Shown: piece after piece, positions 56,382 through 64,000 of the stretch
Layout: every line of letters starts with the position of its first letter
Numbering within the stretch: the stretch's first letter is position 1
Source: Syngnathus acus
Taxonomy: Eukaryota; Chordata; Actinopteri; Syngnathiformes; Syngnathidae
Direction: 5' to 3'
Assembly (NCBI RefSeq): GCF_901709675.1
Contig: NC_051095.1
Span: 18,030,456 to 18,094,455 of the forward strand
DNA length: 64,000 bases
Made by a program: the position numbers and the translations under genes
Notes under the pieces: generated by a model
What the model saw: only the letters and a program-made list of their open reading frames with translations
The model's database searches: none
Told to the model about the DNA's origin: nothing

Positions 56382-56434
56382 CTTGAGGGGGGGGGGGGGG
56401 GGGGGTGCATTTTCTTGAGGGGGGGGGGTGCATT
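56382..56434. repeat. Two G-tracts in a tandem CTTGAG(G)nTGCATTT unit
   Basis: A run of 19 G (56387-56405) and a run of 10 G (56419-56428) sit in two adjacent copies of the same short unit, starting about 45 bases upstream of the CRE pair. The tracts could form a G-quadruplex on the plus strand. Their length is probably unstable and may be mis-sized in an assembly. Confidence 0.75.
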
Positions 56435-58854
56435 TCAGTCCCCTGGGGAAAAATAATAACCTAAGCATTCTTATCTTCAAAAACACGAACTTTTGGATAC
56501 AACTTTTGCATTTAATCTCATTGTTTTCAATGTATTCATAGTATTTCTGAATAAATAAACAGAATAACAGAATAAACAGACATTGCATCTAAAAATGTGC
56601 AAATGCTCACACTTCGCTTGATAGAGCCCACATACTATTAAGATCCATACCACACTTTGAGAATCACTTCTTTAGTTACCAATGCCTATGCAGTTTTAAG
56701 ATTATTGCTGATTAGACATAAATCGTCAAATTATGCAACTATAATATTTATACAATTAGTGGAAAAAGTGGGAAGGCTAATATTAATGGTACTGGCTTGT
56801 AAAGACACAATGGCATAAATAAATATTTATTAAACAATGCACAGTTGGATTTGGTTTTATTATTTATATAAACACTATGCAATTCAGTATTGGTAACAAA
56901 AAGGTTTGAATTTGGACAAGCCAACACAGTAGTTTGTTGTTGACAAAATTTCATACTGTATTTGTTTCAAATGTGATGGTACAGATGAACCCGCTAAACA
57001 TCTGCCCAAGTCACGCATACATTTTGTCATACAATAACAATACTCGTTTGCAACGGAATGTACCGTACTGCATGCACCAAGTACAACGTGAAGGTACTTT
57101 TCCATTCTGTCTTCAGGAAAATTTTCCCCCCTCTCACTGTCTGCATTCTATGGGCCTCTAGTGGACAAAAAGTATACAACAACAGGCCAAACGTGCAGTC
57201 CTATGGTGAGTTTTAAGGACATAGGAATTTTCCATGCGGCTGTTAGTGAATCCATAAAGAAAAACTACCGTCTTTTCCAGGCTTTGCTTTTCCATACTGT
57301 TTATTTAAAGAATCAAAACAACTTGTTTATGCAGACCAGCCATATGGAACTCGCGTGTATCAGTAATATGTTAAATCATATAGAGAAATTAGTTATGTGA
57401 CCTTTGGACATCACGTCATTGGATTATTCCTATCAGTACCAAACCTCATGCACAATGTGAAAACGATTTTAGTGGTACATCTTGTCCACAGAGTACACCG
57501 AGGGAGAAAAAAACACACCTGTTGCACCCCCCCCACACACACACAATGTGCGCTCATAATTATTGTGCAATACAGCTTGTTTTCACACTGACCTTAAATA
57601 AGTGCCTGTGTATGACACAATGTGTGTTCCCATCCTAACTTTTAATTTGTTGCTTGTAATGAATACCATTGTTTCATTTAAGTTTTTGTATGATGCCAGT
57701 TGTTCCCAAATGCCACATACAGCATTGTCAGCAAACTATTTGCTTCAATTTTCTTCTGCAGTTTAACAGTACACTCACATAGGATTGATTGAATCTAGGA
57801 ATTGTGTTGTTTGAGTGGGGACAGTCCACAATTATCCAGGAGTAATGTGAGGAAACAAATAATATTTCATGCAGATTATCTGTGAAATTACAATTTAGCT
57901 AATGGAGTTCTGCAAAATGAAACACACCCTCAATGCATAGATTTGCCTCATCTCATTAGTAGCAGAAAAAAAAACATTGCAGTCCAAACAAGTGTAGTGT
58001 GAGGGTTGACTTTTGATGAGCTTGTGAGGTTAAAGAGAGAGCCCACTTGCTGGGTCATTGCCAGGGCTCAAAAGGCCGAAGTCTGTGACAGTACAGCTGT
58101 CAGCTTTGATATCAAGCTCTGTTCTTGGGATGAAGGGCTTATCTAGGTTGTCACATGAATTTCCTGTAGTTGGTTCAGGATGCGCAAAAAAACTACAGAC
58201 TATAGGGAACATCTTGGTACCGTTAAGTTATTCCCAATACGCTAAATGCAGGACAACAACATACAAACTGAGAAATGTTTCAATAGAAGAAATTATTTTC
58301 TTTAATTATGACACTCACAGGCAAAATAACCCTAACCCTCATCCTTAAAACGTTGCAGCCGTTCTATGTTTGGTGTGTGCAAATCTGTTCAAAAGCTTGC
58401 AAGGACGGGACCTTTTCCATCAAATGTTCCCTGTGCTATAGCCAACTAAGTTGTATAACACTGTGATTCATCTTCACCAATAGCTGAAAACGATTGGGGC
58501 GGAACCATAACATCAGTTTCCTAGCTCGTGGAGCACTTTAGGGCCAAAAAAACAAGAATGCGCAACACCATTGCATACTGCAAAAAAAGTCATTCACGTT
58601 CACAGAAGAACACTATCAGAAAAACATCGCTTTTCCATTTCCACCTGTACGTGTTTGAGTACAGAAAGCCTCGAGGCTTACCAAAGGGTGTCTGAAGGGA
58701 GCACTAAAGTGAAGTTATAACTCTTTGTGCACTCTAGAAATAAACCTTAACCCAACTTTCTTCAAAATACTCTGAAGTTGAACATTCGTGATAAAGATTC
58801 GCATCTCTGTCAGACAACAACCGTCTACTCACAACGATCAGCCACAGAACTTAC
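56435..58854. other. Non-coding upstream flank of tsc22d3
   Basis: No exon was recognised. The stretch is AT-rich with a short C-run and CA array at about 57528. I looked for a full palindromic glucocorticoid response element (AGAACA, three bases, TGTTCT) and saw none, only scattered half sites. Confidence 0.6.
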
Positions 58855-59198
58855 CGCCGATCTGGCCTCTTGAACAGACTTGGTGAATATGGAGGTGAAT
58901 AGCTGAAAGGTCTGTCATGATAGGCAAAGTGCTGCAAGTGACAGCCAAATCTATGGGGTGGTTCAGCCAGGTGGAGGGCACAAACTGATGAACGTTGAGG
59001 TAAATTTGCATCGCAGCGACATGTGTGACGCTGTCCCATGGTGGCCTCCAAGTAAGGCAGCACCCCTTTGACTGCCGCTTGTTCCCACAATGGCACAATG
59101 GCACAATTGAGAACAGGCAACATCTCTGGACATGCCGTCATGAGGGTGCGTACAATGCTTGAACTGACACGCCTGTGATGTGCCCTGCTCCACAACAA
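58855..59198 (-). other. Candidate exon: splice-bounded open frame, unrecognised
   Basis: One minus-strand frame is open across 114 codons plus two bases. It starts just after a TTTTTGTTTGCTAG acceptor-like sequence and ends at a GCG|GTAAGT donor-like sequence. The frame would enter tsc22d3 exon 2 in phase across a 3.2-kb intron. It contains no family motif I know and does not resemble the mammalian long-isoform leader. It may be a non-coding exon, a repeat-derived segment or chance. Confidence 0.2.
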
Positions 59199-59310
59199 CT
59201 AGCAAACAAAAAGTTTATGTTTGACATTATCCAAGCAGCTATTTTTTATTCATTCTTTTACATAACAGCCCCCGGTCTTATGTAACCAAAATGTTGTACT
59301 TATTAACCCC

Positions 59311-59364
59311 CCCAACACACACACACGCACGCACGCACGCACAGACACACACGCACACACACAC
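59311..59364. repeat. (CA)/(CG) microsatellite
   Basis: ACACACGCACGCACGC units form a short array upstream of tsc22d3, next to a hAT-like fragment. Confidence 0.93.
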
Positions 59365-59394
59365 CTTTTTTCTTCTTCTGTCTATTACCATCAC

Positions 59395-59501
59395 TTTTCA
59401 TTTCACGTCTATTACAAACTGAACAATCATTTTTGGACGATAAAGTGAAATTGGATGAATTCCTGCAGCACCTTGCACGGCACCGTGGTTGGCAATCACT
59501 G
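59395..59501 (-). mobile_element. hAT-like terminal fragment
   Basis: On the minus strand the sequence starts CAGTGATTGCCAACCACGGT, then GCCGTGCAAGGTGCTGCAGG and ATCCAATTTCAC. This resembles a fish hAT family beginning CAGTGGTTCCCAACCAC. The open frame here is a by-product of the repeat. Confidence 0.45.
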
Positions 59502-59833
59502 CTTTGGTTTTTGTATGAAAATGGCAGACGAGCCTGATCACCTCGCTTCAATGTTAACATTGCGTAACATTCTACTTCAACCCTTCAAAAGACACTCAAA
59601 GTGTTACTCTCCTCTTTTTGTACTGGATTTTTAATAACAGAAGAAGCCTATGATTTCTTTTTCAATATGAGAGTATATGTAGACCTGTCTTTGATAATTG
59701 GCTGGGAGAAAATGCCTAACAGTGTCTCAAACTACTTTCATGAACTAAATGCAGGTTCTTGTTGCCGAAAATGCTGACTGACCGTGATAATTGATTCACG
59801 CTCATACAAAAGGAACCAATCAACAGTTATAAC

Positions 59834-60115
59834 TACCGTAATTTCTGGACTAATAAACCGCACTAGCTAAAATTAGGGGGAAATCCTGTTTTGTTCATAT
59901 ATACGTAAACCGGACTATAAGCCGTATGTGTTTGAAATGAAATGTCCTCATTTTTCGTCTTCGTCTTCTTCTATCTACCTGTATTACCAAAACAAATCAT
60001 TTTACAATGTAATAAAAGATCATGAAAAATCTATAGATAAGCCGCACTGGACTATAAGCCGCAGGAGTCAAAGCTTGTGCAAAAACTAGAGGCTTATAGT
60101 TCGGAAAATACAGTG
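59834..60115 (+). mobile_element. Short inverted-repeat element (282 bp)
   Basis: TACCGTAATTTCTGGACTAA and TATAGTTCGGAAAATACAGT mark the ends. Internal phrases are GCACTAGCTAAAATTAGGGG, AATCCTGTTTTGTTC, and GCCGCACTGGACTATAAGCC. The element is closely related to the copies at 7894 and 38124. It lies between the splice-bounded ORF and the hAT-like element. Confidence 0.85.
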
Positions 60116-60400
60116 ATAACAATGTACAATTTGGAACCAGCTACGTTTGTCATGATAAAATGACTTTTACCGCAACATCAAGCACTCGAGCAGTCTTAAT
60201 AGAGCTATTTATTATTATATAAGGCCAGTTCTCAAAGATGATGGCTTTGGCCAAGTTTGGACGCAGTTAAGCGATTGCACTAATGATCCAGTGGGTGCGC
60301 TGCAAAATATCAGGATGATCTGGCTCGATTGTCAATGCTGAGTTAAACAGCAGGAAACTGTTCAGTCACTTTACCATTCCAAGTGTTCAGATTCAAAACA

Positions 60401-60530
60401 CCCATCCAACTTCTATAGTGATTGTCCTCATTGGGCTTAGTACACCCCAGACTGGTCACCAGCCAATTCCAAGGAACTTATAGACAAACAATTAAAACTT
60501 GTGGACAATTTAGTTTTCAAGATTTTTCAA
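60401..60530 (-). mobile_element. Diverged fragment of the dispersed teleost repeat
   Basis: CTTCTATAGTGATTGTCCTC, CCCAGACTGGTCACCAGCCA and TATAGACAAACAATT match the reverse complement of the 3' half of the repeat at 37450-37806, with many substitutions. It is an old copy. Confidence 0.6.
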
Positions 60531-60847
60531 TTCGTCTAATGCATGTTTTATGAATGATTGAGTGAATGGTGGTGGTGGGGGGGAGGTTTGCATGGCTTCT
60601 GCTGCATAAAGTCCCAGAACAGAAGTTTAGCTGGGTCAGAACCACCTGGCGGCATTCATCTTCTACTTTTCCTTCAGCATAGTGTAGACTTCAGCTGTTG
60701 GGACTCGGTGAGGTTTGTGCGTGTCGCTCAGCTGTGGAAGGTGGACACTGACGGCCGAGTACATACTGTACTGAACCCCAGCACAAATTGCTCGTGGTAC
60801 AAAACAATAGAAATGCTACAATCCAGAAAAGAATGATTTAGGGCCTC

Positions 60848-61598
60848 GGGGTGGGCAGTTAATTTTGTAAAAGGCCACATGAGAAACTGGAACACTTTTC
60901 AAAGGCCAACCCAACAGGCCAACATCAACTTTGTCTTTATTACTATTTTTAACGTATTTAGAAAAAGCATATTGTCATGCTTCAACAAATCCTGACATGG
61001 TATAGGTATTGTCACAATTAGGAAATAAAAATTTTAAACAAAATTATAAGTGCTCAGTAAACGTACGTATATCACATTTTGAAAATTATAACATTAATTT
61101 TATTCACCAACTGCCACTTCACATTAGCCATTCCTAGTCAGAATTGCCAAGTATCTGGTGGGAATATAATATTATTTGCAGTGATCTATCATGATACGAT
61201 GATGACTTGTACTACACCCAATACGGATGCTATATGACACTGTAGATTTGCATACAGCAAATCTTCTTGACACACACCCCACACACAAACAGACACTCAC
61301 ACCATATAGGAACACTTTTGTCATTTTAGCTAATCTTTTTTTTGGGCTCATTGCAAGAGGGGTCTGAATAGAGCAAAATGATTTCCAAGTTGGCAACACT
61401 GCAGACAAGACGTTGCTCTACCTTGCTATCTCGCTTGTACTAGTATCCATACGTTTACGCCTAAATAAAAGCACAGCATTCAAAATAAAAACACCACATA
61501 TCTTATATTTTACTCAATGTATATTGTAATCACTGTAAGAGCCAGTAAGAGACTGTGATCGGGTCGGATGTGGCCCCCGGATCGTACTTACCCTTGGT
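60848..61598 (+). mobile_element. Diverged hAT-like element, about 750 bp
   Basis: The left end GGGGTGGGCAGTTAATTTTG is followed by AAAGGCCACATGAGAAACTG. The right end contains GGTCGGATGTGGCCCCCGGA and ACCCTTGG. This layout is typical of hAT families whose ends read CAGGGGTGGGCAA. The interior is AT-rich and encodes no transposase. Target duplications are not clear. Confidence 0.5.
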
Positions 61599-64000
61599 CT
61601 TATTTAGACCCAAACCAGGCACCCAAATATTTTTTTTTCAGATTTGATGTTCACTGCAACGTCACTGGCTATAATCACACATTAACATTTCCTCTCACTT
61701 AAATGACAGACTGCACATTGCCAGTGTTCCCATAATGACATAAATGGCAGTGTCTGAGCCACATGGGTGATTCCTGGTTGGATTCACGCAAAGAGATCAC
61801 TTAGTAAGGCAAACATTGTGGCTCTGGTTGTCAAGGCTTCAGTGCTGGAAATAAACACCCGACTTACATTCCAAACTTGTGAAATTTGTTCTAAACATGT
61901 AATTCATGGGCCAATGGCTTCCAACAAGAAATCCTAATTATTTTTACAAATATATAATTAGGCCTTTATTGAGGTGAATTCTTATAGGAAAGCAGTCTAG
62001 TATTTGAAATGTGTTCTTCTCTTGAGACCAAAGGGAATTTCAAATCAAAATGATCTGACATCATTGAATTCGACACAGCCTATCTTGCTGTCACACCATC
62101 TTAATCCAGTCTTAATTTCCTTGCTTTTCTCATCTTGTTCCAGTTGGGCTTGCAGCTGTATGACCCGAGTCACAAACAACTGGGACAAACCCTGGAGGGA
62201 GCCGTGCCCTCTGTGTGTGTATGTGAGTTTGTGGGCTTACTTGTGTTTGTTTGCGTGCAGTCGGCCACGTGTTCTCATCCGTGCACACCCCAGCATGTGT
62301 GAATTTCTCAGATGGGGATTTTTGGTGCAGCGCAAACTCTTGCAAACACTCAGTCCATTCCCACAGACTCCAGCAGACTTGCCTGCAGAGCTGTGGAGCT
62401 GACTGGTTGTCACCTGTGACATGAGGATGAAGAAACAGCTACGTTCCCATGGGTAAATGCAGACAATGTCATCTGCGGTTACTTCTGAGGGGACTGAATG
62501 TGTCGACAGCTGGAAAAACCGCTGGCTATGTGGATTGTTTACATTATGTGTCAGTTTTGAAAAATACACAATTTTAGGCTAAGATGCAAGTAATAGAATA
62601 TAGAGTCAACTACCTGTACGTATAGTGGGAACAGTGAACACGGATCCCAAATTGCTTTGGAAGAAAATCCAAATGCCTAATGATTCTTGTATTCTTTAGT
62701 TTTTTTCAAGATTATTTGGTTTGTTTGGAATACATTTAAAGTTTTGGTGCATCCTACCTGGTTTCGGAGGACGTGATTGCTCATTGGTAAGAATGTTAGT
62801 GGGAGTGGTTGTTTGCCTATAAAGGGTATACTACATAAGAGCGGGGGACCAGTCCAGGGTTACCCTTCCTCTTGCCAGATGGAAGAATGATGGAGAAATA
62901 AAAAAGGCAAATCGTGCCATATCATTCTTTTTGTGTAGTTTTGATAATATAAATGTTTGATACATACGTATATTCAGACCGGGTCAAGGAATAGTTTTCA
63001 CCTGAAGAATTTGAAGGTAAATGCATGCCATTTGTCCGGCAATCATCCAAATTCATAATGCTTTGGAAATCACTTCTTCCCATGTTAGTTTGTTTTATAG
63101 CTAAAAACATAAAAACAGACCAAAATTCATAGCAAAAATAATCAAAACATTTCACCAATTCAATTTTCTGTTTGATTAATCTACCACTTATCATGACCTT
63201 CTCTCTAAAGATGTTGATACTGTCTCCTGTTACACAATAACCAACAAGCATTGTTCCTGCAACCGGTCTTCCGCTGATCTCTACAAGCCAAACAAACAAT
63301 TTTGTTCTTTTTCAACAAGAACACAAGAATGACACAGATCATACTTACGTAATTATCTTTCCATTTTCCCTATGCGTGGCACACTCTGTTGCCCATATTA
63401 GGTCATTTTTGTGCACGACATGACTGATAAGAATCCCACTGAACACAATGAAAATATCTGTACCGAAAATAGACAGAAAAAAATATTACATTGCACAAAA
63501 ATTAATTAATTCATTAATCTAAATCATTATAGTGAACTATATAATTCATACAAACGCATATCAGAGTGCCTTCCAAAGGAGTAGAGTGCCTATACTATGT
63601 ACTTGTCCAGTACATGTATAAACTACTGGGCTTTAAAAACATGATTGTAAGAAGAGTAATCTTAAATCATATTTAAGAGGCTAAGGGTATGTATTGTTCT
63701 GTGTGCCATACAGTACATACCGAAATATTGTTCTGGATATGCATGAAAGACGTACTGTTGTGGGAAACAAACAGAATCATTAAACCGTCACACTGAATGT
63801 TTAACTGTTGACTGAAACAAGTGACTCTTCCCCCGTTCTCACACAGGAACCAACCCGCCTTTTAGGGAAGACTGTCACTCTGTCAACAGGTTATAAAAGA
63901 ATGCCACCCTTGAGAGCTTTGATTGACTGCTAAGAACACAGCCACTGTTCTGTAATATCTCAAGCAAGTGTTTTCACAATTCACACAATTCACAATTTCA
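61599..64000. other. Non-coding right flank
   Basis: No gene was recognised. A TATAAAA motif at 63892 near the window edge and the cluster at 62783 could be promoters of something outside the window, but nothing supports this. Confidence 0.6.
62783..62824 (+). promoter_or_regulatory. Possible promoter-like cluster
   Basis: An inverted CCAAT motif (ATTGG, 62783) is followed 31 bases later by TATAAAG (62818). A GC-rich stretch lies where initiation would fall. No supported gene follows within the window. TATA-like motifs are frequent by chance in AT-rich DNA. Confidence 0.15.

Noticed and set aside
62004-62402. 132-codon plus-strand open frame
   Set aside because: It starts at a non-ATG codon, crosses a TG-rich tract and shows no domain. 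Only the small splice-like part at 62144 was kept as a weak finding.

Overview
The window reads as nuclear genomic DNA from a ray-finned (teleost) fish. It is AT-rich and mostly non-coding. It carries long dinucleotide and tetranucleotide microsatellites (CA/TG, GATA, GGAT), tRNA-derived SINEs with a fish-type body, hAT-like DNA transposons, short terminal-inverted-repeat elements, and one vertebrate gene with GT-AG introns. Nothing bacterial, viral or plasmid-like was seen. No operon, CRISPR array, integrase, ribosomal RNA or functional tRNA was found. The species cannot be fixed from this alone.

The one gene I can support is tsc22d3 (GILZ, glucocorticoid-induced leucine zipper) on the minus strand. 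Its TATA/CRE promoter lies near 56.3 kb, its three coding exons lie between 56110 and 54520, and its 3' UTR runs to a poly(A) signal near 53.38 kb. The spliced protein is 144 residues: an N-terminal GILZ leader, the TSC box, a four-leucine zipper and a divergent tail ending in GSAV. An antisense tRNA-SINE sits in intron 2. A perfect 12-bp hairpin begins at the stop codon.

Layout: 1-53.3 kb is a long region without any recognisable gene. It holds microsatellites, transposon fragments, an exact 226-bp tandem duplication (47.9-48.4 kb), and several non-repetitive blocks that look like candidate cis-regulatory DNA (about 1.9-4.1, 7.2-7.4, 10.7-11.1, 12.5-13.6 kb and others). 53.36-56.34 kb is tsc22d3. 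56.34-64 kb is upstream DNA with G-tracts, hAT-like fragments, a terminal-inverted-repeat element, and one open reading frame bounded by splice-site-like sequences (58855-59198). That frame is phase-compatible with tsc22d3 exon 2 but otherwise unrecognised.

The inferred picture is a stress- and glucocorticoid-responsive transcriptional regulator with a compact gene body at the edge of a gene-poor, possibly enhancer-rich region. I found no convincing new multi-gene system. The most checkable oddities are the stop-codon hairpin, the loss of the proline/glutamate-rich tail, the paired CRE-like sites, the exact tandem duplication and the splice-bounded ORF.
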